Shown piece by piece: positions 8,883 through 16,913 of a DNA stretch of 64,000 bases (position 1 is its first letter; each line of letters starts with the position of its first letter). The notes beneath the pieces are model-generated. The model saw only the letters and a program-made list of their open reading frames with translations. It was not told where the DNA came from and searched no databases. The stretch is taken from contig NZ_CP096203.1 of the NCBI RefSeq assembly GCF_023195755.1, forward strand, positions 2,232,001 through 2,296,000, in the 5' to 3' direction. The stretch comes from Chryseobacterium nepalense. Lineage in GTDB: Bacteria > Bacteroidota > Bacteroidia > Flavobacteriales > Weeksellaceae. A program made the translations under genes and the position numbers.

Positions 8883-10042
8883 AAGAAATTTATATCACCG
8901 ATTACAATTGTGTCACACCATTAGGTTTTGATGTTTTTTCCAACTGGGATGCTCTTCTGGAAGGAAAATCCGGTGTCTCTCTGCATAAAATCGTAGAGAA
9001 TCACGAACCTTTTTACGCTTCCAAAATTAATTCTGAAAAACTGGAAGAGGAATTTACAACAAATTTCAAATCCGTACAGAACAACAATTTTACAAGGCTG
9101 GAAAAAATGTTTTTGTTAAGCTTACAACCTTTGGTTGAAAGACATCAGATTACAGAAGAAACAGCTTTTATCTTATCAACTACCAAAGGAAACATCAGTT
9201 TATTAAAAAATAAAAACACTTTGCCGGAAGGCGTTTTCCTTTCGGATTTAGCTCAAAAAATTGCCGATTTTTTCGGATTTAAAACCAAGCCAATTGTAGT
9301 TTCCAATGCTTGTGTTTCCGGAGTAATGGCACTCGCTGTTGCAAAAAACATGATCTTGTCCGGAAAATATAACGATGCCTTTGTTATTGCCGGAGACGAA
9401 ATTTCAGAATTTGTCATCTCTGGCTTCAATTCTTTTCAGGCTATCGGAAGCGGGATATGCAAACCCTATGATAAAACCCGCGACGGCATCAATCTTGGTG
9501 AGGCAGCAGCAGCAGTTTACATAACAGGCTATCGTTCTGACGAAGGAAAAACCCTACAAAACGGAAAATTTAGTTTTAAAATTTTAGGAGATTCTGCTAT
9601 TAATGATGCCAATCACATTTCCGGACCCTCCAGAACCGGTGATGGCTTATATACAAGCATTAAAAATGCGATGACGGAAGCACAGGTTACAGCAGAGCAA
9701 ATTAATTTTATTTCCGCTCACGGAACTGCCACCATCTATAATGATGAGATGGAAGCTATCGCTTTCAACCGTGCGGAGTTACAAAATATTCCTTTGCATA
9801 GTTTAAAAGCGTATTATGGGCATTGTTTAGGCGCTTCCGGGCTACTGGAAACCATTATTTCGATGGAAAGTGCCTTACATAAAACATTGCTTCCATCTAA
9901 AAATTTTGAAGACATCGGGACTTCCCAATCTTTGAATATTATTAAAGAAAATCAACCTGCAGAAATCAGATATATTCTGAAAACGGCTTCAGGTTTTGGC
10001 GGTTGTAATGCGGCGGTTGTTTTGGAAAAGTGTAAAGAATAA
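8879..10042 (+). CDS. Beta-ketoacyl-ACP synthase (FabF-like) of the polyene pathway
   Basis: This 387-residue ketosynthase keeps the full Cys-His-His triad: cysteine in VSNACVSGVMAL (about residue 145), HGTATIYND, and YYGHCLGASG. The gene starts inside the last codons of the thioesterase (ATGA overlap). It is divergent from housekeeping FabF, notably in the N-terminal region, and belongs with the KS enzymes of aryl polyene pathways. It is likely to extend the polyene chain. A toxin-antitoxin pair sits immediately downstream and separates it from the next cluster gene. Confidence 0.87.
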   Translation: MKEIYITDYNCVTPLGFDVFSNWDALLEGKSGVSLHKIVENHEPFYASKINSEKLEEEFTTNFKSVQNNNFTRLEKMFLLSLQPLVERHQITEETAFILSTTKGNISLLKNKNTLPEGVFLSDLAQKIADFFGFKTKPIVVSNACVSGVMALAVAKNMILSGKYNDAFVIAGDEISEFVISGFNSFQAIGSGICKPYDKTRDGINLGEAAAAVYITGYRSDEGKTLQNGKFSFKILGDSAINDANHISGPSRTGDGLYTSIKNAMTEAQVTAEQINFISAHGTATIYNDEMEAIAFNRAELQNIPLHSLKAYYGHCLGASGLLETIISMESALHKTLLPSKNFEDIGTSQSLNIIKENQPAEIRYILKTASGFGGCNAAVVLEKCKE

Positions 10043-10075
10043 TTTCGTAATTTTGATAGACTTAAAGGTTGAAAA

Positions 10076-10324
10076 ATGGGCTCTACAATAGAAATCAGAA
10101 AAAGAATTCACGAATTCATCGACATTGCGGATGAAAGAATTTTAAGAATCATCAACAGCATTATTGATGCAGAAGAAGATTCAGAACTAAAATCTTCAGA
10201 ATATCCACAAGTTCCGGATCATATTTATGACCGAATTGAAGAAGAACGTGGAAAATATTTAAGTGGTGAACTTAAAACTTCTTCGTGGGAAGAAGTAAAA
10301 GAAAGACTGATGAAAAATTTATGA
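10076..10324 (+). CDS. Addiction-module antitoxin
   Basis: This 82-residue acidic protein has an N-terminal helical region and a C-terminal segment (RIEEERGKYLSGELKTSSW, then EEVKERL) typical of antitoxins that pair with RelE/ParE toxins, where an 'E.G....SWEEVK.RL' tail is common. Its stop overlaps the toxin start (ATGA at 10321), the usual arrangement for such pairs. The pair lies between two pigment genes on the same strand and is unrelated to pigment synthesis. Because the toxin frame is broken, this antitoxin may have lost its partner. Confidence 0.8.
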   Translation: MGSTIEIRKRIHEFIDIADERILRIINSIIDAEEDSELKSSEYPQVPDHIYDRIEEERGKYLSGELKTSSWEEVKERLMKNL

Positions 10325-10607
10325 TTTATCAAATTTCTTTATCTCCAAATGCCGAAGCTGATCTTCAAGAAGCTGCATTGTGGTACGAAAGTAAGCAGAT
10401 TGGGCTTGGAATACAATTTAAAAAAAAGTTGAATCTTATTTTTTCAAAATTCAAAATAACCCATTGCACTTTCCTTTAAAAAAAGGAAACTTACGTGAGG
10501 CTTATATTCAAAAGTTTCCTTACGTCATCATTTATCAAATTATAGAAAATAAAATTATTGTTTTTGCTGTTTTCAACACCCATCAAAACCCAACAAAAAA
10601 GCCTTAA
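10321..10607 (+). pseudogene. RelE/ParE-type toxin, frameshifted
   Basis: The frame from ATG 10321 gives a clear RelE/ParE N-terminus (SLSPNAEADLQEAALWYES, typical of the family) but stops at 10479. From 10449 the neighbouring frame continues the same protein: IQNNPLHFPLKKGNLREAYI and then KFPYVIIYQIIENKIIVFAV, ending at 10607. That segment is the conserved second half of ParE-like toxins (R-x-x-x-x-x-F-P-Y-x-I-x-Y). One extra A in the run at 10446-10449 would restore a single frame of about 95 residues. Either the toxin is inactivated by a one-base deletion or there is a sequencing error in a short A run. Confidence 0.8.
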
Positions 10608-10624
10608 AATTCTAAAACGCATTC

Positions 10625-11164
10625 ATGAAGAAAACAGATATTTGCACCATAAATAATTCAAAAATTACTTTCAACAACGAGGTTATTTTTGAAACTCAAA
10701 CTGAAAATTTCTCAGATTTTTCCAAAGAAGCCTATAAAACTTTAGAAGTCAATTATGCGAAATTTCATAAGATGGATAATCTGAGTAAACTCGCATTTCT
10801 TGCCTCTGAAATAATTCTAAAAGAGGGAGATCACAGCAGAACCGCATTGGTTTTTGCCAATAGATCTTCAAGCCTTGATACCGACTTTAAATATCAGGAA
10901 AGCATCAATTCTCAGGAAAATTATTTCCCGAGCCCCGCGGTTTTTGTATATACATTACCCAATATTTGCGTAGGAGAAATCAGCATTAAGCATAAAATGC
11001 AGACCGAAAATGCCTTTTTTGTACTGGATGAATTTGATGAGCAATTTTTAAATAATTACTCGGAACAGATTTTGCAGTCAGGAAAAGCCGACAAGGTATT
11101 GTGCGGTTGGGTAGAGTTATATCACGAAAGTTATAATGCTTTTGTATATTTGCTCACGAACTAA
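10625..11164 (+). CDS. Half-length ketosynthase-like protein without active-site cysteine
   Basis: This 179-residue protein aligns by eye with the N-terminal half of a beta-ketoacyl synthase. [20 protein letters not shown] corresponds to the VGTG.G..TD segment, and [20 protein letters not shown] to the 'YTLPN...GEIAI' segment before the nucleophile. Where the catalytic cysteine should be (TACxSG) it has VLDEFDEQF, and the entire C-terminal half with the two histidines is missing. It is too well kept and too neatly framed (next to the ACP gene) to be a random remnant. A structural or partner role for another KS is possible. Conservation in other flexirubin clusters would settle this. Confidence 0.7.
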   Translation: MKKTDICTINNSKITFNNEVIFETQTENFSDFSKEAYKTLEVNYAKFHKMDNLSKLAFLASEIILKEGDHSRTALVFANRSSSLDTDFKYQESINSQENYFPSPAVFVYTLPNICVGEISIKHKMQTENAFFVLDEFDEQFLNNYSEQILQSGKADKVLCGWVELYHESYNAFVYLLTN

Positions 11165-11252
11165 TGTAACAATATAACAGTATAACAATGTAACAATGAC
11201 ATTCAGCATAATCAATTGGTAAACTGATACATTGATACATTGGTAAATTTTA
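11164..11252. repeat. AT-rich hairpin repeat before the first ACP gene
   Basis: An imperfect inverted repeat with ~31-nt arms built from TGTAACA/TGATACA units: left arm about 11165-11198, right arm about 11216-11248, separated by a ~17-nt loop. The arms match when one is reverse-complemented, with mismatches mainly at one repeated position. Related elements occur at 11518-11588, 26735-26813, 28305-28431 and 59283-59350. Confidence 0.75.
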
Positions 11253-11257
11253 AAATT

Positions 11258-11515
11258 ATGGAAAACTTAAGAGAAGAATTAAAACACAAAATCATTGAAG
11301 TTCTTAATTTAGAAGACGTTGCAGTAGAAGAAATTAAAGATACGGATCCGTTATTCGGTGGTGGTCTGGGTCTGGATTCTATTGATGCGTTGGAGCTGAT
11401 TGTTCTTTTGGATAAAGAATATGGAATAAAATTGGCCGATCCTAAAAAAGGAAAAGAAATTTTTACATCCATTGACACTATGGCAAAATACATCGAGGAA
11501 AACAGAACAAAATAA
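11258..11515 (+). CDS. Acyl carrier protein (polyene pathway, ACP 1)
   Basis: An 85-residue acyl carrier protein starting MENLREELKH. The phosphopantetheine attachment serine is S41 in GGGLGLDSIDALE. I chose ATG 11258 rather than the in-frame codon at 11240, because the extra residues would be translated from the upstream hairpin repeat. The gene is flanked on both sides by related hairpin repeats and is followed by the KS/CLF pair. It probably carries the growing aryl polyene chain. Confidence 0.93.
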   Translation: MENLREELKHKIIEVLNLEDVAVEEIKDTDPLFGGGLGLDSIDALELIVLLDKEYGIKLADPKKGKEIFTSIDTMAKYIEENRTK

Positions 11516-11517
11516 AT

Positions 11518-11588
11518 TAATATATCAATGTACCAATGTAACAGTCTAGCAATTGATAAACTGTTACATTGATACATTGTTACATTTT
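11518..11588. repeat. AT-rich hairpin repeat between ACP and KS
   Basis: Inverted repeat with ~31-nt arms (about 11518-11549 and 11557-11587) around a short loop. It includes AATGTAACAGT in the left arm and its exact complement ACTGTTACATT in the right. It is the same family as the element before the ACP gene. It leaves only a few bases before the KS start at 11595. Confidence 0.78.
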
Positions 11589-11594
11589 GTAAAA

Positions 11595-12794
11595 ATGAGT
11601 CAAAAAATTGCTATAACAGGAATGGGCATTATTTCTTCTATTGGAAACAATGTGGAGGAAAATCTGCAATCCTTAATGTCCGGAAAGCACGGAATTTCAG
11701 ATATTGAACTCTTTGAAACACGCCATGCCGGAAGCATCAAAACAGGTGAAATCAAGCTTTCAAACGCAGAACTTATAGAAAAGCTTCATCTTAAAGATGT
11801 AAAAAATGCTACCAGAACAGCCCTGTTAGGAATGATTGCCGCAAAAGAAGCGGTAGAAAATGCAGCAATTACAGACATCAATGGATATAAAACAGGTCTC
11901 ATTTCATCAACCAGCGTTGGCGGAATGGACATGACCGAAAAATATTTCTATTCCTACGAAGATCTTCCTGAACAGCAAAAATATATTGACTCTCACGATG
12001 CCGGAAATTCATCTTTGTTAATTGCGGACTATCTGGGTTTGAAAGGTATGGTCTCCACCATCAGTACAGCATGTTCGTCAGCAGCCAATGCGATTATGAT
12101 GGGAGCCAAACTGATTAAGAACGGAGTGTTGGATCGTGTGATTGTCGGCGGGACAGATGCCCTTTCAAAATTTACTTTGAATGGCTTTAACACGCTGATG
12201 ATTCTTACAGATTCTTATAATACTCCTTTTGATCATGACAGAAAAGGTCTGAATCTTGGAGAAGCGGCCGCTTTTATAATTTTGGAATCCGAAGACGTGG
12301 TGAAAAAGGAACATAAAAAAGTGCTTGGTTATCTTTCGGGATATGGAAATGCCAATGATGCGCATCACCAGACTGCTTCTTCCGAAAACGGTCAGGGTGC
12401 CTATTTAGCGATGGAAAAAGCACTAAAAATTTCGGGTTTAGATAAAGAACAAATCGATTATATTAACGTTCACGGAACGGCAACTCCAAATAATGATTTA
12501 TCAGAAGGTATTGCAATGATCAGAATTTTCGGAGAAAATAAAGTCCCGGATTTCAGTTCTACCAAAGCTTTCACGGGCCATACTCTGGCTGCAGCAGCAG
12601 GAATTGAAGCGGTTTATTCTTTGTTGGCCATTCAGAATAATATCATTTTCCCGAATCTGAATTTTAAAACTAAAATGGCAGAATTTGACCTGACCCCGGT
12701 TACCGAACTCAGAGAAAAAAACATCAACCACGTTCTCTCCAACTCGTTTGGTTTTGGCGGAAATTGTTCAACCTTAATTTTCTCAAAGTCATGA
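11595..12794 (+). CDS. Beta-ketoacyl-ACP synthase (KS partner of a KS/CLF pair)
   Basis: A 399-residue FabF-type ketosynthase. Cys160 lies in STACSSAANAI, with the histidines in VHGTATPNND and FTGHTLAAAAG, so it should be catalytically competent. I use ATG 11595 (protein starts MSQKIAITGMG), as an upstream in-frame ATG at 11553 would read through the hairpin repeat. The stop overlaps the next gene start (ATGA at 12791), and that gene encodes a cysteine-less paralogue. This is the arrangement of KS alpha with chain-length factor found in aryl polyene and type II PKS systems. Confidence 0.9.
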   Translation: MSQKIAITGMGIISSIGNNVEENLQSLMSGKHGISDIELFETRHAGSIKTGEIKLSNAELIEKLHLKDVKNATRTALLGMIAAKEAVENAAITDINGYKTGLISSTSVGGMDMTEKYFYSYEDLPEQQKYIDSHDAGNSSLLIADYLGLKGMVSTISTACSSAANAIMMGAKLIKNGVLDRVIVGGTDALSKFTLNGFNTLMILTDSYNTPFDHDRKGLNLGEAAAFIILESEDVVKKEHKKVLGYLSGYGNANDAHHQTASSENGQGAYLAMEKALKISGLDKEQIDYINVHGTATPNNDLSEGIAMIRIFGENKVPDFSSTKAFTGHTLAAAAGIEAVYSLLAIQNNIIFPNLNFKTKMAEFDLTPVTELREKNINHVLSNSFGFGGNCSTLIFSKS

Positions 12795-13852
12795 ATCCGG
12801 TTTACATCAACAGTGCCGCCTGCATTTCTGTTCAGGACACTTTAAATGAAAATTTCTTAGAAAATTTAAAGCCGGAATATTCTACTCTGGTCTTAAAAGC
12901 CATCGAACCTGTCTACAAAGAATTCATTCCTCCGGCTATGATCAGAAGAATGTCTAAAACAGTAAAAATGAGTTCTGTTGCTTCGCATTATGCATTAAAA
13001 GAGGCTGGTATTGAAAATCCGGATGCGATCATTGTGGGAACCGGCATAGGATGTTCTCAGGATTCCGAGAAATTTTTAAAAAATGTGCTGGATAATAATG
13101 AAGAGTTTTTGACTCCCACTTATTTCATCCAGTCTACTCATAATACGGTGGCAGGACAGATCGCTTTAGGTCTTCAATGTCATGCATATAATTTCACGTA
13201 TGTGAATACATCTTCGTCTCTGGAATTTTCTTTTTTGGATGCAAAACTACAGATTATTGACGGTGACGCGGAAAATGTGCTCGTTGGTTCAACGGATGAA
13301 CAGACCGAAAGAACAATGGAATTGTACAAATTAAACAAAACCATTAAAAAAGAAGAAGATTTACCTGTAGATTACCTGAACTCAGAAACGCACGGCGTTG
13401 TTTGGGGAGAAGGAGCAAGTTTTTTTGTCCTGGGAAAAGAAAAGGCAGTAAATTGTTATGCTCAACTGAAAGATATTCAGATTGTTAATGTATTAGAATT
13501 AGGAGAAACTCAAGACTTTATTAAAGAATTTTTAAATAAAAATAATTTAGCAAACACTAATATTGACGCAGTAATTTTGGGTTTCAGCGGAGATTCAAAG
13601 TCTGATGTGTATTACAACAAAGTAACGGAACTATTTACAGGTTCTTCATTGCTGTATTACAAACATTTAAGCGGCGAATTCAATACGGCCAGTGGATTTT
13701 CTACCTTTATCGCTTGTCATATTCTTAAGAATCAGGAAATTCCGGAAGTGATGATGATTAACGATCTGAAAAAAGGTGAGATTAGGAACATTCTGCTTTA
13801 TAATCATTTGGGAGGAAATGATCACAGTTTGGTTTTGTTGGGAAAAGTTTAG
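12791..13852 (+). CDS. Ketosynthase-like chain-length factor
   Basis: A 353-residue KS-fold protein starting MNPVYINSAACISVQ at 12791. An in-frame ATG at 12764 lies inside the upstream KS and is rejected. At the position of the nucleophile it has VNTSSSLEF, that is Ser instead of Cys (about residues 141-143). The HGT motif is replaced by GFSGDSKSD, and the GHxxGAxG motif by KHLSGEFNTASG. Loss of all three catalytic positions in a gene translationally coupled to an active KS indicates a chain-length factor (KS beta) that forms a heterodimer with its neighbour and sets polyene length. Confidence 0.85.
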   Translation: MNPVYINSAACISVQDTLNENFLENLKPEYSTLVLKAIEPVYKEFIPPAMIRRMSKTVKMSSVASHYALKEAGIENPDAIIVGTGIGCSQDSEKFLKNVLDNNEEFLTPTYFIQSTHNTVAGQIALGLQCHAYNFTYVNTSSSLEFSFLDAKLQIIDGDAENVLVGSTDEQTERTMELYKLNKTIKKEEDLPVDYLNSETHGVVWGEGASFFVLGKEKAVNCYAQLKDIQIVNVLELGETQDFIKEFLNKNNLANTNIDAVILGFSGDSKSDVYYNKVTELFTGSSLLYYKHLSGEFNTASGFSTFIACHILKNQEIPEVMMINDLKKGEIRNILLYNHLGGNDHSLVLLGKV

Positions 13853-13867
13853 TTTGTTGAATTAATG

Positions 13868-13980
13868 AAATTAAAACCTAACAGATTTTTGAAACCTGTT
13901 AAGTTTGGAAATATAAAGTTTGAAAAGGTTTCGTTCGCAAGAGCATTTTCATTCCGTTTTGCTCCATTCAGAATGACAAC
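13868..13980. repeat. Hairpin plus GTCATTC-type intergenic repeat
   Basis: The gap after the chain-length factor holds two elements. First, an AACCTAACAG...CTGTTAAGTT hairpin (about 13875-13906), which could terminate transcription but lacks a clean T run. Second, at about 13930-13978 on the minus strand, a copy of a repeat starting GTCATTCTGAATGGAG. Relatives of that repeat are at about 24030-24072 (inside the C45 gene start) and 28365-28393. Confidence 0.55.
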
Positions 13981-14031
13981 ACGAATATAAATCATGGATA
14001 TTTTAAACCCTAAATTTATAAACAATAAAAG

Positions 14032-14793
14032 ATGAAACATTATCCGTTTATCCTGTTCTATATTTTCTGCAATGTTTTTATTTATGCATTTCAGGGAACG
14101 TTTTGGGTATATCTGTTTTGTTTTCTGATGTTTTTTGCGGTTATTATCTGGGGATCTTTTGATGTCGGGCTGAATTATTTCGTAAGCAGTTTTAATCATA
14201 AAAGAACAAAAATCAGGGAAGTTGCATTGACTTTCGACGACGGGCCTACAGAATATACACCTCAATTTCTGGATCTGCTCAAGGAAAACAATATAAAAGC
14301 AACCTTCTTCTGCATCGGGAAACAGATTGAAAAATATCCCGAAACCTTCCAAAGAATTATTGCAGAAGGTCATACCGTTGGAAATCATACTTTTTCACAT
14401 GCTGACAATACCGGTTTTTTATCAACTTCAAAAATGATCGAAGAGATCGAAAAATGTAACGAAATGATGTTGAAAACCGGCAATTTAAAAACCAGTTTAT
14501 ACCGTCCTCCGTTTGGTGTAACCAACCCGAACATTGCCAGAGCAATCAGAAAAACCCATAAGAAAAGCATTGGCTGGAATGTACGGTCATTAGATACGGT
14601 AATTCAGGATGAGAACAAAATTTACCATAACATTACCAAAAAATTAAAAAAAGGAAGCATTATTCTTCTTCACGATACCTCAGAAAAAACGTATAAAGTT
14701 TTGGCAGATTTATTGGTATTTTTGAAGGATAAGAAATATTCAACTTTTACAATTGATAATATTTTAACCGCAAAAGACACAAAAGCTTTTTAA
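14032..14793 (+). CDS. Membrane-anchored polysaccharide deacetylase (NodB family)
   Basis: A 253-residue protein with two or three hydrophobic N-terminal segments (residues 1-60) followed by a carbohydrate esterase 4 domain. It shows TFDDGP (catalytic base Asp and metal Asp), NHTFSHAD (metal-binding His-x3-His) and YRPPFG. The family removes N-acetyl groups from glycans or peptidoglycan. Its role in a pigment cluster is not obvious, but such a gene is often found there. It lies downstream of the KS/CLF pair after a 179-bp gap with a hairpin, so it may be separately expressed. Confidence 0.9.
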   Translation: MKHYPFILFYIFCNVFIYAFQGTFWVYLFCFLMFFAVIIWGSFDVGLNYFVSSFNHKRTKIREVALTFDDGPTEYTPQFLDLLKENNIKATFFCIGKQIEKYPETFQRIIAEGHTVGNHTFSHADNTGFLSTSKMIEEIEKCNEMMLKTGNLKTSLYRPPFGVTNPNIARAIRKTHKKSIGWNVRSLDTVIQDENKIYHNITKKLKKGSIILLHDTSEKTYKVLADLLVFLKDKKYSTFTIDNILTAKDTKAF

Positions 14794-14934
14794 CACCAGA
14801 GTACGCTTAAATCAAAAGAAGAACACATAAGTTTTGAAAATTTTTGATTTTCATCTTTTGTAGACTTTAATTGTAATGTTAAATGGAAATAATAATCTTT
14901 TGTGCCTTCTGTGGTTACATTAAAACGTTAAAAA

Positions 14935-15561
14935 ATGATTAAAAATATAGCTTTAGGAGCATTTCTATTGATTTCAGGTGTTTTTTTTTCACAGAATACG
15001 GCAATGTCCGGGGCTGAAGCCAAAGCATTTGTAGCGAAAGTTTCTTCGGAAACGAAAGGGATAAAAACGCTGCAGGCCGATTTTACGCAGACCAAGAAAA
15101 TGGATTTCCTGGATAAAAGCATCGTCACCTATGGAAGAATGTCCCTCAAAACTCCGAATATGCTTGCCTGGAAATACACAAAACCCTATCAGTACAGCAT
15201 TGTTTTTAAGGATAATAAAATATTTATTAATGATCAGGGTAAGAAATCTTCTGTGGATGCCAAAAGCAAAACTTTCGAAAAAATCAATAAATTAATCGTA
15301 GGAAGTTCAAACGGACAGATGTTCAATGATCCAGAATTCTCAGTAAGTTATATGAAAAGTGCCAATTTCAACATTGCAAAATTTACCCCGAAATCTGCTC
15401 AGCTGCTGAAATATATTAAGCAAATTGAATTATATTTCCCTAAAAATGAATCAACGGTTTCTCAGGTCAATATGACGGAAGCTTCCGGAGACACTACCAA
15501 TATTATTTTCAAAAATACAAAAGTCAATGCGCCGGTTGCTGCTTCGGAATTTAGCTTATAG
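14935..15561 (+). CDS. lolA: LolA-like outer-membrane lipoprotein carrier
   Basis: A 208-residue periplasmic protein with a signal peptide (residues 1-19, ending VFFSQ) and a LolA-type sequence: TLQADFTQTKKMDFLDKS, then GRMSLKTPNMLAWKYTKPY. It is probably a pathway-specific LolA paralogue. Aryl polyene clusters also carry a LolA-like protein together with an MMPL exporter and an outer-membrane lipoprotein, which suggests a route that carries the hydrophobic pigment across the periplasm. The next gene starts 35 bases inside this one in another frame. Confidence 0.88.
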   Translation: MIKNIALGAFLLISGVFFSQNTAMSGAEAKAFVAKVSSETKGIKTLQADFTQTKKMDFLDKSIVTYGRMSLKTPNMLAWKYTKPYQYSIVFKDNKIFINDQGKKSSVDAKSKTFEKINKLIVGSSNGQMFNDPEFSVSYMKSANFNIAKFTPKSAQLLKYIKQIELYFPKNESTVSQVNMTEASGDTTNIIFKNTKVNAPVAASEFSL

Positions 15562-16162
15562 CCTGATTTTCATTTTGTTTACAGCGTGTAAAACCTATAC
15601 GCTTAATGATGCGAAACCTGTTACGGCCGTTAAAAAGGCTGTTGAAAATCTCTATTTTTCATCTACGGAAGATTATGTGTATAAATGCCAGATGGATATT
15701 TATAAAAACCATGTAAGCGGCATTCTGATCATAAAAAAAATTAGTGAAAACACTCATCGTGTTGTGTTAACCTCGGATTTTGGAAATAAATTGATCGACT
15801 TTGAAATTTCGGAGGAAGATTTTAAACTCAATTATGTGCTTCCCGATATGGATAAAAAAATCGTCATTAATTTTCTGAAGAACGATTTCCGGGAGCTTTT
15901 AAAACAAAATTATCCTGTTTCACAAAGTTTTGAAAACAAAACCGATTATATTTATCTTTCAAAAGCAGATAAGAAAGCATATTATCTATTCTTTGGCAAG
16001 GAGAACCGAATGCTGAAACAAATTGTTTATACGAAAAACAACAGGGAAAAGATCGATTTTACTTTTGACGCAAAAAAACATATCTTCGCGGATAGTTTGA
16101 ATCTCCGGCATAAAGATTTCAAAATCAATATAAAACTATTCCAGATTACCGAAAACCAATAA
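15527..16162 (+). CDS. Outer-membrane lipoprotein of the pigment cluster, unknown function
   Basis: A 211-residue lipoprotein. After a short basic N-terminus comes a hydrophobic stretch ending in the lipobox LFTAC (cysteine near residue 21). I do not recognise a named domain; the rest is rich in beta-strand patterns. It starts inside the lolA-like gene (35-bp overlap), which implies coupling and a shared task, perhaps acceptance of pigment at the outer membrane. Its last ~90 bases recur, degraded, at about 16820-16910 beyond the next gene. Confidence 0.8.
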   Translation: MRRLLLRNLAYSLIFILFTACKTYTLNDAKPVTAVKKAVENLYFSSTEDYVYKCQMDIYKNHVSGILIIKKISENTHRVVLTSDFGNKLIDFEISEEDFKLNYVLPDMDKKIVINFLKNDFRELLKQNYPVSQSFENKTDYIYLSKADKKAYYLFFGKENRMLKQIVYTKNNREKIDFTFDAKKHIFADSLNLRHKDFKINIKLFQITENQ

Positions 16163-16168
16163 CCTTAC

Positions 16169-16780
16169 ATGAGAAAAATTTTATTTACCTGTCTGATTCT
16201 GATCTTCGGATTTTCATCAGCTCAGGTGACTTTCAGTACGGGCATAAGGACAGGCGTAAATTTCGCTACCCTTACTAAAAGAAACAATGAAAGCTTTTAC
16301 ATCCACGAAGACGACAAACCCGAAAAGGTGATCAATACAAACCTGAAAACAGTTACAGATTTTTATATCGGATTACAGGGAAACATTAGATTTACGGAGC
16401 GCTACGCTTTACAGCCTGAATTTAATTACTCAAGACAGGGTACAAATTTGCAATACACTTCAGAAAACGGAATTCTTCCGCGAAAAAGGCTTCACTATGA
16501 TTTTGTAGGGTTGCAATTTACAAATAAAGTATATATAAAAAACTTTAATGTTTTTGCCGGCCCGTTTCTGGATCTTGCTGTCGGTAATAATAATGCCGGA
16601 CTTGATCTTGGCTTCGCTGGAGGCTTGGGTTATGATCTTTCCAAAAATCTGGGCTTTGAAGTACGGATCAAAAAGGGATTTATATCCATGCTGGATCACG
16701 AAAATTCTTCTTTTCTTTTTGCCAATTCAAATACTGTTTTTCAGATTGGAGCTTATTATACGTTTCGCTTTAAAAAGTAA
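16169..16780 (+). CDS. Outer-membrane beta-barrel protein (porin family)
   Basis: A 203-residue protein with a signal peptide (MRKILFTCLILIFGFSSAQ) followed by alternating strands and ending in aromatic YTFRFKK, typical of small 8-strand barrels in Bacteroidetes. It sits 6 bp after the lipoprotein gene. A degraded copy of the tail of that lipoprotein gene follows this one, so this gene appears to have been inserted by a duplication event. Its function in the pigment cluster is unknown. Confidence 0.82.
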   Translation: MRKILFTCLILIFGFSSAQVTFSTGIRTGVNFATLTKRNNESFYIHEDDKPEKVINTNLKTVTDFYIGLQGNIRFTERYALQPEFNYSRQGTNLQYTSENGILPRKRLHYDFVGLQFTNKVYIKNFNVFAGPFLDLAVGNNNAGLDLGFAGGLGYDLSKNLGFEVRIKKGFISMLDHENSSFLFANSNTVFQIGAYYTFRFKK

Positions 16781-16817
16781 GTTTAAAAATCTGTTGGTAA
16801 AACAATTTCCTTTTCGT

Positions 16818-16910
16818 TTCAAAAAGATATATCTTCGCGAATAGTTTGAATTTTCTAGATAAAGATTTAAATTCAATATAAAATTATTCCAAATAACTGA
16901 AACAGAATAA
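16818..16910 (+). pseudogene. Degenerate copy of the 3' end of the lipoprotein gene
   Basis: This stretch matches the last ~90 bases of the gene ending at 16162 at roughly 80% identity by eye. Shared segments are TATCTTCGCG and ATAGTTTGAAT, then TAAAGATTT, then CAATATAAAA and TATTCCA, ending in the stop TAA. A missing base and in-frame stops break the frame, but the tail still reads NIKLFQITE followed by TE* (the intact copy ends NIKLFQITENQ). It lies just before the FabZ-like gene. Confidence 0.8.
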
Positions 16911-16913
16911 ATA

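Noticed and set aside
10321..10479. Short toxin-like ORF as a complete gene
   Set aside because: The conserved second half of the family continues in the next frame, so this is a frameshifted gene, not a short complete one.
11240..11257. Upstream in-frame start of the first ACP
   Set aside because: It would be translated from the hairpin repeat; ATG 11258 gives the standard ACP length.
12764..12790. Upstream in-frame start of the chain-length factor
   Set aside because: It lies inside the preceding KS gene and gives extra residues without family support; ATG 12791 forms the usual ATGA overlap.
13849..14388. Minus-strand ORF of 179 codons over the deacetylase gene
   Set aside because: It overlaps a well-supported NodB-family gene, lacks recognisable motifs and has poor composition; it is a shadow frame.
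16548..16844. Plus-strand ORF overlapping the beta-barrel gene
   Set aside because: It is a shadow of the barrel gene running into the duplicated tail; no start signal or motif.
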